Shown piece by piece: positions 15,714 to 24,613 of a DNA stretch of 64,000 nucleotides; positions within the stretch are counted from its first letter, which is position 1, and each line of letters begins with the position of its first letter. A program made the translations under genes and the position numbers. Below the pieces are notes generated by a model that searched no databases, had not been told where the DNA came from, and saw only the letters and a list, made by a program, of their open reading frames with translations. Origin of the DNA: Nocardia vermiculata NBRC 100427. Lineage in GTDB: Bacteria > Actinomycetota > Actinomycetes > Mycobacteriales > Mycobacteriaceae. The DNA is taken from the NCBI RefSeq assembly GCF_001613265.1, contig NZ_BDCA01000005.1, forward strand, positions 1-64,000, written 5' to 3'.

Positions 15714-17651
15714 GTGGTAGTGCGGTCTTCGGACGCGGTCGGCGTGCGGTGGTGGTCACTTCCGCTGCCCGCCCGGACGCCATGGCGGCAGTGGTTGCGG
15801 GACAGTCGTGGGGGTCTGGTTCTGCTGTCGCTCCTGATCGGAGCCGGCGCGGGCGGCGGGGCAGTCGTTTTCCGGTGGCTTATAACGACTTTCACGCAGA
15901 TACTGTCCGGGTATTCCGACTATTCCGCAGTCGGTCACGCAGTGAATTCGCACATCCCGGCGCTGGGCCCGTGGTTCGTGGTGCTGGCGCCGGTGGTGGC
16001 GGGTCTGATCTACGGACCGTTGGTCTACCGGTTCGCGCCCGAGGCACGCGGACACGGTGTGCCCGAGGTGATGTACGCCGTCGCCGAACGTGGTGGCCGG
16101 ATTCCACCGCAGGTGACCGTCGTGAAAGCACTCGCATCAGCGCTGTGTATCGGTGGTGGCGGCTCGGTCGGCAGAGAGGGGCCGATCGTGCAGATCGGTT
16201 CGGCGTGGGGTTCGAGCGTCGGCCGGTTGACCAGGATCTCGGAGCGTCGCTTGCGAATACTGGTCGCCTGCGGTGCGGCCGGTGGAATCGCGGCCACCTT
16301 CAACGCGCCGATCGCCGGGCCCTTCTTCGCGATGGAGCTGATCCTGCGGGACTTCGCTGCGGAATCGTTCGGTGCGGTGGTGCTGTCCAGTGTGACCGCC
16401 GGCGTGATCGGCCGGGCAGTCCTGGGAAACGCGCCCTTTCTGGACCTGCCCGCGTTCGCGCTGCGATCGGGCTGGGAATACGGCGCTTTCGCTCTGCTCG
16501 GGGTGGTGGTCGGAGCGGTCGGTGTCGGATTCACCCATGTGCTGTACCGCATCGAGGATCTGTGTGACTGGGCGTGGCGCGGGCCCGAATGGTTGCGCCC
16601 GGCGGCCGGTGGGCTGCTCTTGGGGGTGGTGTTGCTGGTATTGCCGCAGATGTACGGTGTCGGCTACCCAGTGCTGTCGGATGCCATCGATGGTCGATAC
16701 GCACTCTGGATGCTGCTCGTGCTCATGGTCGGGAAGATGCTCGCGACGAGCCTGACGATCGGAATCGGCGGCTCGGGCGGGGTGTTCGCGCCGTCGCTGT
16801 TCATCGGTGCCATGGCCGGTGCCGCGTTCGGACTCGTGGTCCACCAGCTGTTCCCCACGGCGACGGCCGCACCGGGCATGTACGGGCTGATCGGTATGGG
16901 CGCGGCCTTCGCGGGTTCGACCCGGGCCGCGATCACCGCGGTCATCATCCTGTTCGAACTGACGGGTGAGTACTCGATCATGCTGCCGCTCATGCTGGCC
17001 GTCGTCGTCGCGGCCGGATTTTCCCGGGTGCTGTCCGCGGAGACGATCTATACGCTGAAGCTGACCCGCCGCGGCGTGGACCTCGATGCGGCTCATGCGG
17101 GTCCGGCCGCTCGGCTGGAACACATCCGGGTCGCTCAGGTGATGGAGCCGTGCCCGCCGCCGGTGGCCGCAGCGGCCACGGTCGACGAGGCGCGCCGTGC
17201 CGTCCGGTCCTCCGGGCACTCGATGGTGCCCGTCATCGGAACCGACGGCCGATATCGGGGATGTATTACAGCGGCCGCCGTTGCCGAGACGCTCGCCGAC
17301 ACCGAATCGGGTGACCGCACGGCAGCCGGCCTTGCTGTGTTACCCCGAACTGTCACCGAAACCAGCACGCTGGCAGCATCTCTCGATGTGCTGGCGGAAG
17401 AACCCGGGACCGGGGTGCCGGTAGTCGCCGACTCCGGGGAGAACGTCACTGGTTGGCTGACACACAGTGCCGTCCTCGGCGCGCTTCGTCCGACGAGCGC
17501 CACACCGCCTCACGATGCGGATCCGGTGCCGGTCCCCGCATCGAGTTCCGTGGGGTGGACCGATCGCCGGGCCGGCCGCGGCGACACCGTCGCTAGAGCT
17601 GGTATTCGTCGATCTCGTAGCCCGGCGGTGGTTCACCACCGGCGGCGGTGA
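15714..17651 (+). CDS. ClC-type chloride channel/antiporter with CBS domains
   Basis: The 645-residue protein has an N-terminal ClC membrane domain of about 430 residues with the anion-filter motif GREGPIVQIGS (the gating glutamate is present), NAPIAGPFFAMELILRDF, and GSGGVFAPSLFIGAM. Two C-terminal CBS domains follow (VAQVMEPCPPPVAAAATV... and LPRTVTETSTLAASLDVLAE...). It moves chloride, probably coupled to protons. The start GTG 15714 has GAGGGGGG a few bases upstream; the GTG at 15720 is almost as good. The end overlaps the convergent MarR gene by 59 bases, and the last 40 residues are low-complexity. Confidence 0.9.
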   Translation: MVVRSSDAVGVRWWSLPLPARTPWRQWLRDSRGGLVLLSLLIGAGAGGGAVVFRWLITTFTQILSGYSDYSAVGHAVNSHIPALGPWFVVLAPVVAGLIYGPLVYRFAPEARGHGVPEVMYAVAERGGRIPPQVTVVKALASALCIGGGGSVGREGPIVQIGSAWGSSVGRLTRISERRLRILVACGAAGGIAATFNAPIAGPFFAMELILRDFAAESFGAVVLSSVTAGVIGRAVLGNAPFLDLPAFALRSGWEYGAFALLGVVVGAVGVGFTHVLYRIEDLCDWAWRGPEWLRPAAGGLLLGVVLLVLPQMYGVGYPVLSDAIDGRYALWMLLVLMVGKMLATSLTIGIGGSGGVFAPSLFIGAMAGAAFGLVVHQLFPTATAAPGMYGLIGMGAAFAGSTRAAITAVIILFELTGEYSIMLPLMLAVVVAAGFSRVLSAETIYTLKLTRRGVDLDAAHAGPAARLEHIRVAQVMEPCPPPVAAAATVDEARRAVRSSGHSMVPVIGTDGRYRGCITAAAVAETLADTESGDRTAAGLAVLPRTVTETSTLAASLDVLAEEPGTGVPVVADSGENVTGWLTHSAVLGALRPTSATPPHDADPVPVPASSSVGWTDRRAGRGDTVARAGIRRSRSPAVVHHRRR

Positions 17652-18081
17652 ACGCGGTCAGCGCGTGGACCAGACCGTCCCGGTCGGCGACCGGCATCCG
17701 TGCGGCGACGGCGGCGATCTCGTTGCGGCGGTGAGCGGTTGCGGTATCGACCACCTGTCGGCCTCGCTCGGTGAGCGCCACGATCTGCTCCCGGCGTGAA
17801 TCGGGATTGGTGCGCCGGTGCAGTAGCCCATTGCCGACGAGCCGGTCGACCATGCGGGTAGCGGTGGAGGGCTGCACATTCAGCAATCCGGCCAGCGTCG
17901 CCAAATTCGCCGGTCCCCGGCTGGACAGGATCACCAAGGTGCGGAACTGCGGAACCGTGATCGTCTCGTCGACCGCCGCGATGGATCGGGCCGACAGTGC
18001 GACCAGTAGTCGGGAGGCGGTCAGCAGAGCGTCCGTGAGCTCGTCGATATCGCGAGCTCGAGTCGACCCGGCCTTTGCCAC
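17593..18081 (-). CDS. MarR family transcriptional regulator
   Basis: The 162-residue winged-helix protein has the MarR core: VPQFRTLVILSSRGPANLAT then LAGLLNVQPSTATRMVDRLV (recognition helix), and the wing LHRRTNPDSRREQIVALTER with the conserved DxRxxxxxLT pattern. GTG 18081 is chosen, with GGAGG 5 bases upstream; the adjacent GTG 18084 is too close. It is convergent with the ClC gene. Nothing suggests which promoter it controls. Confidence 0.85.
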   Translation of the reverse strand: MAKAGSTRARDIDELTDALLTASRLLVALSARSIAAVDETITVPQFRTLVILSSRGPANLATLAGLLNVQPSTATRMVDRLVGNGLLHRRTNPDSRREQIVALTERGRQVVDTATAHRRNEIAAVAARMPVADRDGLVHALTAFTAAGGEPPPGYEIDEYQL

Positions 18082-18206
18082 CACACCCTCCAACCCATTG
18101 TTCGCGCACGTCGGCCCGACCCGGCCCGTGTCCGTACTGTCCAATTCTATTGGTCGCCGCAGCGGCATCTGCGGTCGGATCCGGGACGTAAGTGACCGCC
18201 TGCACG

Positions 18207-18896
18207 CTACCGCGTCCGGAGCCCGGCGAGCGCCGAGCGAACCTGGGCACGTGCGATCGTCCCGAGTTCCGCCCAGCTTGCCGCCTCCTGCTTGTCCTCG
18301 CGGCTGTAGCCGATCCGGACTCGAACCGAGACGTTGCCGTCCTGGGCCGCGGCCGCGTAGGCCCGATGGGCGGTGAGGTTGTCGGTGTTCTCCCAGTGCC
18401 AGTAGCCCTGGGTGCCGACGTCGGTCAGTGGTCCCGAATCCGTGCCCGGCCCCGCGTGGGTGACGGTGTCGGCATGTTTCCAGTGGTCGTAGAACGGGGG
18501 TGCGCTGCCGTTGGTGAACTCGACCTCCAGGAGCAGGTCGGCCCGATCGAAGGAATAGGCGCGGTCGGGCGCGGCGGTGTAGTCGAGGTGACAGCTCAAA
18601 CTGCCCGCATCGTCGGCCGACGGGGGAATTTCCTTGTGGTCCGACAGGTTTCGCGGAGTGGGTGCCCATGCCGTCAGCGGCGCGGGATCGACCAGATCGC
18701 AGGCATTGCCGATCGTTGCCATCGAGTACGTCGCAGGCGCGGATGTCGCGGCGGGCGCGGGGGGTTCGCCACGCCCGAACCAGAATCCGGCTGCTACACC
18801 GATTCCCAACACCGAGAGTCCGGCCACGGCGCCCGTGACCAGCCACGCGGTGCGGGTGTTGCCGGATGCGGTGTGATCGTGGTCGTGCTGAAGCAC
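18207..18896 (-). CDS. Membrane-anchored extracytoplasmic protein, DUF3558-like
   Basis: The 229-residue protein has a short His/Asp-rich cytoplasmic start (QHDHDHT), one transmembrane helix (TAWLVTGAVAGLSVLGIGVA plus AGFWFG) and an outside domain. That domain has two cysteines (GNACDLVD and LSCHLDY) in the pattern seen in actinobacterial DUF3558-type lipoprotein-like domains. GTG 18896 has GGAGGGGG upstream. The function is unknown. It lies between MarR and TetR genes on the same strand, with about 120 bases before the MarR gene. Confidence 0.7.
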   Translation of the reverse strand: MLQHDHDHTASGNTRTAWLVTGAVAGLSVLGIGVAAGFWFGRGEPPAPAATSAPATYSMATIGNACDLVDPAPLTAWAPTPRNLSDHKEIPPSADDAGSLSCHLDYTAAPDRAYSFDRADLLLEVEFTNGSAPPFYDHWKHADTVTHAGPGTDSGPLTDVGTQGYWHWENTDNLTAHRAYAAAAQDGNVSVRVRIGYSREDKQEAASWAELGTIARAQVRSALAGLRTR

Positions 18897-18927
18897 CGTT
18901 ACCCCCTCCGTGACGGCTCGTCCCCCG

Positions 18928-19599
18928 TCAGCTCCGGTCCGAGTGTATTCGGCGAACGCGTGATGCGGAGGAAACCCCGCTCGGCGCGGAGGCGTCGAGT
19001 CGTTGCGGTGGTGCGGTCAGAGCAAGGTGGGCGCCGGCGGTCGCATCCAACACGGCCATGCACATCCGGAGTACCTCGTCACGGGAGAGATGACGGCGCT
19101 CGAGCCATTCGACGCACACCTCGCGGATGAAGGCTATCCAGCCGGTCAGTGCCGTGGACGCGATCTCACGAGTGTGGCCGGTGGCGCCGCAGGCGTCGAG
19201 GATGCGTTCGCACAAGGTCTCGAGGTCCGCGTTCACCGGACCGCGCACTGCCGGGTCCGCGGCGAGGGCGCTGCGGTTCGCGATGAGAACCAGCGGCGTG
19301 TGGGCCTGGTAGAAGTCCAGGTGAGCGGCGAGAGCCCGGTAGACGGCGGTGCGGACCGGCTCGCCGGGGTCGATGCGAAGCTCTGCGAGCAGGCGGTCGT
19401 GGGCTCGTTTCCAGATCGCGGCGAAGAAATCTCCCTTGGTGGGGAAGTAGTGGTACATCAGCGCTCGGGAGGCGGTGGCGCGCGCTGCGATGTCCTCCAT
19501 CGCGATCTCGTCGTACGCTCGTTCGCCGAACAATTGCGCGCCCGCGTCCATCAGTTCGTCGCGGCGCTGCTCGGGGGTGAGGCGGCGTCGGCTCGGCAT
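18928..19599 (-). CDS. TetR family transcriptional regulator
   Basis: The 223-residue protein has a TetR HTH (QRRDELMDAGAQLFGERAYD; IAMEDIAARATASRALMYHY) and a helical ligand domain. It is divergent from a DUF4345 membrane protein gene. The gap contains a 20-base dyad with ACAGCTGT at its centre, a likely operator for this repressor. The last 30 residues are Ser/Arg-rich and probably disordered. Confidence 0.9.
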   Translation of the reverse strand: MPSRRRLTPEQRRDELMDAGAQLFGERAYDEIAMEDIAARATASRALMYHYFPTKGDFFAAIWKRAHDRLLAELRIDPGEPVRTAVYRALAAHLDFYQAHTPLVLIANRSALAADPAVRGPVNADLETLCERILDACGATGHTREIASTALTGWIAFIREVCVEWLERRHLSRDEVLRMCMAVLDATAGAHLALTAPPQRLDASAPSGVSSASRVRRIHSDRS

Positions 19600-19659
19600 C
19601 TGCTCATCGTAGGCGCGCGACCGTTGACGGTCGCCGGGTCGCAGGCTTACCGTAGAGCT

Positions 19660-19679
19660 TATTCAACAGCTGTCTAATA
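19660..19679. promoter_or_regulatory. TetR-type operator for TetR/DUF4345 divergon
   Basis: The 20-base dyad TATTCAACAGCTGTCTAATA pairs in 16 of 20 positions (TATT-N2-ACAGCTGT-N2-AATA). It lies 61 bases from the TetR start and 10 bases before the ATG of the DUF4345 gene, overlapping the AGGAG ribosome binding site edge (19679-19683). Binding would block expression of the membrane protein. Confidence 0.55.
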
Positions 19680-19688
19680 GGAGTCGGT

Positions 19689-20165
19689 ATGCGGCGAGTA
19701 TTGCAGGGCTGGTTGTTGTTGTTCGGGCTCGTGAGTGCGGGGATCGGAGTGGCCCACTTGTTCTTCGGGACCGCGAGCATCATCGGCGCCGGTTCCGTCG
19801 ATGCCACCGTGGATTCGGATATGCGGTTCTACTCCGTGCTGTTCACTGCCTACGGTCTGGCATGGGTGTGGTGCGCGCGTGACGTCGAACGCAAGGTGAA
19901 CATGATCAATGTTCTGGGAGCTGTCTTCTTCGTCGGGGGCGTGGCACGGCTGATCGCCTGGGCCGCTACCGGCGAACCCAACTGGTTCTATGTGCTGATG
20001 ATCCCGGTCGAGCTGGTGATTCCGGTCCTCAACTACCTGTTGGTGCGCAGGGTTCGCGTTGTGACGGAACGTCGGACGGCAGGCTCGGTGGCCGATCGGC
20101 AGCCCACCGGCCGGACCGATCTCGGGCAGGTCGACGACCCGATGGTTCGTCCGCGGCCGTCTTGA
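19689..20165 (+). CDS. DUF4345 family membrane protein
   Basis: The 158-residue protein has four predicted helices (LLLFGLVSAGIGVAHLFFG; MRFYSVLFTAYGLAWVWCA; INVLGAVFFVGGVARLIAWA; WFYVLMIPVELVIPVLNYLL), the layout of DUF4345. The C-terminal 35 residues are hydrophilic. AGGAG precedes ATG 19689. Its promoter overlaps the divergent operator of the neighbouring TetR gene, so it is the likely regulated target. Function of the family is unknown. Confidence 0.8.
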   Translation: MRRVLQGWLLLFGLVSAGIGVAHLFFGTASIIGAGSVDATVDSDMRFYSVLFTAYGLAWVWCARDVERKVNMINVLGAVFFVGGVARLIAWAATGEPNWFYVLMIPVELVIPVLNYLLVRRVRVVTERRTAGSVADRQPTGRTDLGQVDDPMVRPRPS

Positions 20166-20193
20166 TCGGAGAGTTCCGTCGGAAGTCTGCAAA

Positions 20194-20796
20194 TCATGAG
20201 TCCGGTGCCGCACGGAGGGCCGGAAGCAGGTACCGGCGCAGGTGGTGTTCGACGGCGGTGCTGTCGTCGGGGTCGATGGTGTCGCCGGGGACCGTGCCCA
20301 GGCTGATGAGGATGCGGGCCACCCATTCGGCGACCTCGGCGAGGTCGTGGTCGGGGTGTACCTCGCCGCGGGTGGCGGCACGGTGGATGTAGGGCCGCCA
20401 GAAGTAGGCCAGGGCGGGGACGAGTGCGGCGACACCGGCACCCGCGCAGGCAGCGAATTCCTCGGGCTCGTCGACCCGCAGGCGCATCAGGAGGGCGCCG
20501 GGGTCGTCGTAGGCACCGCGACCGATCCGTACCCCCAGGATGAGCTGCTCGGTGAAGGTGTCGAGGGTGTCGAGTTCGGCGCGGGCGTCGTTCCACCAGG
20601 TATCGGTGAGGCGCACGATCGCGGCGCCGATCAGGGCCGGCTTGTCGGGGAAATGCCGGTACAGCCAGGCGCGGGAGACCCCGGCTTCCTCGGCCACCTC
20701 CATCATGGTGGTGGCACGAATTCCCTTGGTCGCCAGCAACTTCTGCGTCGCTTCCAGTAGCCGGTCGACCACTGCCGTGGTCGTCGCCTCGCTCAT
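20194..20796 (-). CDS. TetR family transcriptional regulator
   Basis: The 200-residue protein has a TetR HTH (VVDRLLEATQKLLATKGIRA; MMEVAEEAGVSRAWLYRHF) and a TetR C-terminal domain. ATG 20796 is chosen (AAAGGGCGG upstream) rather than 20841, which lacks a signal. It is divergent from the flavin monooxygenase-hydrolase operon. The gap carries at least three stacked dyads built of TGTCTACT/AGTAGACA half-sites, so this protein is very probably the repressor of that operon. Confidence 0.9.
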   Translation of the reverse strand: MSEATTTAVVDRLLEATQKLLATKGIRATTMMEVAEEAGVSRAWLYRHFPDKPALIGAAIVRLTDTWWNDARAELDTLDTFTEQLILGVRIGRGAYDDPGALLMRLRVDEPEEFAACAGAGVAALVPALAYFWRPYIHRAATRGEVHPDHDLAEVAEWVARILISLGTVPGDTIDPDDSTAVEHHLRRYLLPALRAAPDS

Positions 20797-20888
20797 CTGC
20801 CGCCCTTTCGCCGCGCCGCGGAACCGGCCTGCCGTGCGCACCGGAACCGGATCGCCGGGCCCGGGTTCGCAGAAAACCCTAGCAATGT

Positions 20889-20943
20889 GTGGACAGATCT
20901 GAGAATGTGTCTACTAGTAGACAGATATTGGAATCTGTCTACT
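20889..20943. promoter_or_regulatory. Stacked TetR operator array
   Basis: Half-sites TGTCTAC/GTAGACA repeat in alternating orientation. TGTCTACTAGTAGACA (20908-20923) is a perfect 16-base palindrome. AGTAGACAGAT (20916-20926) and ATCTGTCTACT (20933-20943) are perfect 11-base arms around six bases. GTGGACAGAT (20889-20898) and ATGTGTCTAC (20905-20914) form a third, 8/10 dyad with the same six-base gap. The dyad centres fall 14 bp apart. The array lies between the TetR start (20796) and the monooxygenase start (20970), ending 27 bases before the latter. Confidence 0.75.
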
Positions 20944-20969
20944 CATGGTTCGGTGTGAAAGGAGTGGTG

Positions 20970-22346
20970 ATGTATCGACCGCGTACCGCGGTGATCGGCG
21001 CCGGAATCAGCGGGTTGACCGCCGGTAAGATGCTCGGCGACTACGGAGTCCCGTATACGTGCTTCGAGATATCGGACCGCGTCGGCGGCAATTGGGCGTT
21101 CGGCAACCCCAATGGGCACAGCAGTGCCTACCGCTCCCTGCACATCGACACCTCGAAGCATCAGCTGTCGTTCCGGGACTTCCCGATGCCCGAGGAATTT
21201 CCGGACTTCCCGCACCACACCCAGATCAAGCAGTACCTGGACTCCTATTGCGAGGCGTTCGATCTGTACCGGTCGATCGAATTCGGAAACGGAGTCGAGC
21301 ATGCGCGCAGGCTCCCCGACGGCGGCTGGGAACTGCGTACTCAGCGGGGCGAGGTACGGCACTTCGATTTCCTGGTCGTCGCCAACGGACACCACTGGGA
21401 CCCGCGCTATCCCGAGTTTCCGGGTGAATTCACCGGCCGCACCATGCATGCGCACCATTACGTCGACCCGCGCACGCCGATGGATTTCTCCGATCAGCGG
21501 ATCCTGGTCGTCGGGATCGGCAACAGCGCCGCCGACATCGCGGTCGAGTTGTCCTCGAAAGCCCTGGGCAACAAGCTGACCCTGTCCACGCGCTCCGGCG
21601 CCTGGATCGTGCCCAAGTACATCGCCGGCAAGCCGGCGGACAAGTACTACCGCACCAGCCCGTATATCCCGTTCTCGTGGCAACGCAAGATCGCGCAGTG
21701 GGGCCAGCCGCTCACGGCGGGACGCCCGGAGAACTTCGGCCTGCCCACCCCCAATCACAAATTCTTCGAGGCCCATCCCACCCAGTCGGTGGAACTGCCG
21801 CTGCGATTGGGGTCCGGTGATGTGATCCCGAAGCCGAACGTCGAGCGATTCGACGGCGAGACGGTCCATTTCGCCGACGGGACCTCCGACGACTTCGACA
21901 TCATCATCTACGCCACCGGGTACAACATCACGTTCCCGTTCTTCGATCCGGATTTCATCAGCGCACCGGACAACAAGATCGACCTGTACAAGCGGATGTT
22001 CCTGCCCGGTATGGAGGATCTGGTGTTCGCGGGCTTCGCTCAGGCCACCCCGACCCTGTTCCCGTTCGTCGAATGCCAGGCCCGTCTGATCGGCGCCTAC
22101 GCGGTCGGCCGTTACCGGCTGCCGTCCTCCGATGAGATGCGACGGGTGATCGTCGAAGAGCAGCAGCATTACACCGGCCATATGGTCCCGACCGCCCGGC
22201 ACACCCAGCAGGTCGACTACTTCCTCTACGAACACGATATGCGGGCCAAGGAGATCCCCGCCGGTGCACGCCGGGCCGAGGTCTACGGACCGCCGCGGTG
22301 GGCACGGACGGGTGAGTCGGAACAGCCGGTGGGAGTGGGACAGTGA
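20970..22346 (+). CDS. Flavin-containing monooxygenase (FMO/BVMO-like)
   Basis: The 458-residue protein has the FAD motif VIGAGISGLTAG at residues about 8-19, the FMO identifying sequence FTGRTMHAHHY (FxGxxxHxxxY), the NADPH motif VVGIGNSAADIAVEL, and the C-terminal ATGYNITFPFF. It oxidises a carbonyl or heteroatom using NADPH and O2. AAAGGAG lies 5-6 bases before ATG 20970. A 4-base overlap joins it to an alpha/beta hydrolase. Together they look like a Baeyer-Villiger-type module in which a ketone is converted to an ester and then cleaved. The substrate is unknown. Expression should be repressed by the divergent TetR. Confidence 0.9.
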   Translation: MYRPRTAVIGAGISGLTAGKMLGDYGVPYTCFEISDRVGGNWAFGNPNGHSSAYRSLHIDTSKHQLSFRDFPMPEEFPDFPHHTQIKQYLDSYCEAFDLYRSIEFGNGVEHARRLPDGGWELRTQRGEVRHFDFLVVANGHHWDPRYPEFPGEFTGRTMHAHHYVDPRTPMDFSDQRILVVGIGNSAADIAVELSSKALGNKLTLSTRSGAWIVPKYIAGKPADKYYRTSPYIPFSWQRKIAQWGQPLTAGRPENFGLPTPNHKFFEAHPTQSVELPLRLGSGDVIPKPNVERFDGETVHFADGTSDDFDIIIYATGYNITFPFFDPDFISAPDNKIDLYKRMFLPGMEDLVFAGFAQATPTLFPFVECQARLIGAYAVGRYRLPSSDEMRRVIVEEQQHYTGHMVPTARHTQQVDYFLYEHDMRAKEIPAGARRAEVYGPPRWARTGESEQPVGVGQ

Positions 22347-23269
22347 CGGATTATCAGCAGGTCGGCTTCACCTCGAACGGAACCACCTGCGACGGATGGT
22401 ATTTCGCCGGGCCCGCCGAGAGCCCGTTCGACGGCCCGGACGGCCGGCCCGTCGTGGTGATGGCGCACGGCTTCGGTGGCACCAAGGACTCCGGGCTCGA
22501 ACCGTTCGCCCGGCAGTTGAGTGACGCGGGCCTGGCCGTGTTCGCCTTCGACTACCGCGGCTTCGGCGCCTCGGGAGGTGAACTACGCCAGCGGGTTTCG
22601 ATGGCCGAACAGGCCGAGGACTACCGCGCCGCCTTGGCTGCGGCCGCCGGTCGCCCCGGTGTGGATCCGAAACGGCTGGTGGTGTGGGGCGTGTCGTTGT
22701 CGGGTGGTCATGCGTTGACCGTCGCGGCGGACCGGCCCGACATCTGCGCAGTGGTCGCGGTGGTGCCGCTGGTGAACGGGATGGCGGCGGGCCGGGTCGC
22801 TTTCGGTCAGGTCGGTGCCGCTGCGCTCGCCAAGTCGACGGTGACCAGTGTGCGCAGCGCACTGGCGGGCAAGCTCGGCGGCCGCCGCGTGATGATGCCG
22901 CTGGTCGGACGGCCCGGTGAACCCGCTGCCTTGACCGCGGAGGGCTATTACGACAGCTATACCGCTATTGCCGGCCCGACCTGGCGCAACGAGGTGGATG
23001 CAGCGATCGGCGTGGAGTTGGGCGGCTATCGCGCCGACCGGGCCGCGAGCCGGATCATCGCGCCCGTCCTGGTGCAGATCGCCGATTTCGACCGGGCGGC
23101 ACCTCCGCATGCATCCGCGAAGGCGGGGTTCGCCGCACGTGCCGAGGTGCGCCACTATCCCTGCGACCATTTCGACGTCTTCGCGGGCGGGGACTTCTTC
23201 GAGGCCGCGGTCCAGCATCAGGTGCATTTCCTGACGCGTCACCTCGCGCCGAATCAGGTTCCGGCGTAG
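22343..23269 (+). CDS. Alpha/beta hydrolase
   Basis: The 308-residue hydrolase has the oxyanion region VMAHGFGGTKDSG, the nucleophile elbow GVSLSGGH (catalytic Ser), a late acidic residue in VQIADFDRA, and the catalytic His in PCDHFDVFAGG. It resembles serine aminopeptidase/esterase-type hydrolases. GTG 22343 overlaps the stop of the monooxygenase gene (GTGA), so translation is coupled. It probably hydrolyses the ester or other product of that enzyme. Confidence 0.9.
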   Translation: MTDYQQVGFTSNGTTCDGWYFAGPAESPFDGPDGRPVVVMAHGFGGTKDSGLEPFARQLSDAGLAVFAFDYRGFGASGGELRQRVSMAEQAEDYRAALAAAAGRPGVDPKRLVVWGVSLSGGHALTVAADRPDICAVVAVVPLVNGMAAGRVAFGQVGAAALAKSTVTSVRSALAGKLGGRRVMMPLVGRPGEPAALTAEGYYDSYTAIAGPTWRNEVDAAIGVELGGYRADRAASRIIAPVLVQIADFDRAAPPHASAKAGFAARAEVRHYPCDHFDVFAGGDFFEAAVQHQVHFLTRHLAPNQVPA

Positions 23270-23275
23270 CAGATT

Positions 23276-23731
23276 TCAACGCCCCGAGTGGGGATACGTG
23301 TGCTGATGCAGGCGATGTAACAACGTCTGCATCAGCCCGGTCTCGAATGCCGAAGTCAAGGTGCCCTCGGTGAAACGGTCCGCGCGCACCAGTAGGGTCA
23401 GGTATTGCAGGCATTCCTGCGGCGAGGCTGCCGCGAGGACGGGGCGGTCTCCTCGCGCGATCACCTGCTGACCCTCTTCCCAACTGCCCCAGTTGAAATG
23501 GGTCAGCAAGAGGTGTTTGTCGACGAGAAATCTGACGATCTCGTCGATGATCCGATCCTTGCGCGCCCACGGCGGACTGCCGCCGGGTCTGTCGGTGACC
23601 TTCTCGCCGAACGACCCCTCGTGTTTGTCGACGCGGCATACCAACTCTGTCAGCACACCGCGGTCGTGGGCTGTGAGTCCGCCCAGTGCGGCATCGGCCG
23701 ATTCGACCATCGTGGGGCTGGCCTGTGTCAC
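23276..23731 (-). CDS. Uncharacterised small soluble protein (DUF6508-like)
   Basis: The 151-residue protein is mostly helical, with no signal peptide or membrane segment. Noticeable parts are IIDEIVRFLVDKHLLLTHFN, WGSWEEGQQ and ECLQYLTLLVRADRFTEGTL. This layout resembles DUF6508 proteins, but the match is from memory and weak. It is convergent with the hydrolase gene, 6 bases away. No function can be given. Confidence 0.55.
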   Translation of the reverse strand: MTQASPTMVESADAALGGLTAHDRGVLTELVCRVDKHEGSFGEKVTDRPGGSPPWARKDRIIDEIVRFLVDKHLLLTHFNWGSWEEGQQVIARGDRPVLAAASPQECLQYLTLLVRADRFTEGTLTSAFETGLMQTLLHRLHQHTYPHSGR

Positions 23732-23824
23732 CTTCGGGCACCTCCATATGTGAAAACTACAGATTTCATACCATGGAGTAACTTGTCGCGCAGAGTTATC
23801 CGCGCGGTGACGGACCGCGCGGGC

Positions 23825-24532
23825 CTACTGCTCGCCGTCGCGCGCCGGCGGAATTTCGGCGTGCTGGGCGAAGGCCTGATCGACGAGTTCGGAGGCGGCG
23901 CGAGTGACGATCAGCCGTGCGATGGCCAGATCGGTTTCCAGTCGCGCGCGATCCTTGGCCGTGCGCGGGGAGGCTTCATAGGACTGCCCGGCCAGGCAAT
24001 AGAACAGTTCGGTGGCGTAGCGGTCGGCGATCTGATTGCAGTCCGCGCGCAGGCGCTCGACGAGCTGGAAGGCCGTGCTGTCCGGAACGCCGTTGTCGAT
24101 CAGGCGGCCGGCGAGATCGCCGCAGCGCGGGTTGGTGACGCGATACGCGTCCAATGGATCGGTACTGCCCGCCAGTGCCTGTTTCACGTAATCCGGGAGG
24201 TCGGCGAGTGGATCGTCACTCACTGACTGATCCGGTTCGGCCGCGGGTTCACGCTCACCCGGCGGTTCGCTGACGCCCAACACGTCGGCGAGCCCGTCGC
24301 CACGGTCCCACGCCTCCAGCAGTTCGCGGATTCCGTTCAGTTTCATGCCGCGGCTGAGTAGTCGGCTGATAGTGTGCAGCCGGTCCAGGTGGTCGGTGTC
24401 GTAATAGCCGATCCGCCCTCTGACCTCGGGCGATGGCAACAGGCCACGCTCGTGGTAAACGCGGACGCTGCGTACGGTCGTATCCGCTGCCCGCGCGAGC
24501 TCGTCGATTGTGTACTCCGAGTGCACAGCCAT
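23825..24532 (-). CDS. MerR family transcriptional regulator
   Basis: The 235-residue protein has an N-terminal MerR winged helix: YTIDELARAADTTVRSVRVY, HERGLLPSPEVRGRIGYYD, HLDRLHTISRLLSRGMKLN, then GIRELLEAWDRGD. The long C-terminal part is helical with no obvious cysteine pair or drug-binding motif, so the inducer is unknown. GAGAGGT lies directly before ATG 24532. It is divergent from the WhiB-like gene across about 280 bases. Confidence 0.9.
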   Translation of the reverse strand: MAVHSEYTIDELARAADTTVRSVRVYHERGLLPSPEVRGRIGYYDTDHLDRLHTISRLLSRGMKLNGIRELLEAWDRGDGLADVLGVSEPPGEREPAAEPDQSVSDDPLADLPDYVKQALAGSTDPLDAYRVTNPRCGDLAGRLIDNGVPDSTAFQLVERLRADCNQIADRYATELFYCLAGQSYEASPRTAKDRARLETDLAIARLIVTRAASELVDQAFAQHAEIPPARDGEQ

Positions 24533-24572
24533 ACCTCTCAGGAAATCACACTAACCCCGCAGAAAAACGGAC

Positions 24573-24613
24573 CGTACAAAAACGTCCCGTTAAGGAACGA
24601 TACAACCGTGCAA
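24573..24613. promoter_or_regulatory. Short direct repeats in MerR/WhiB intergenic region
   Basis: CGTACAA (24573-24579), CGATACAA (24598-24605) and CGTGCAA (24607-24613) repeat within 41 bases upstream of the MerR gene. They may be MerR contact sites or coincidence. The remainder of 24533-24814 shows no gene and no hairpin I can support. Confidence 0.25.
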
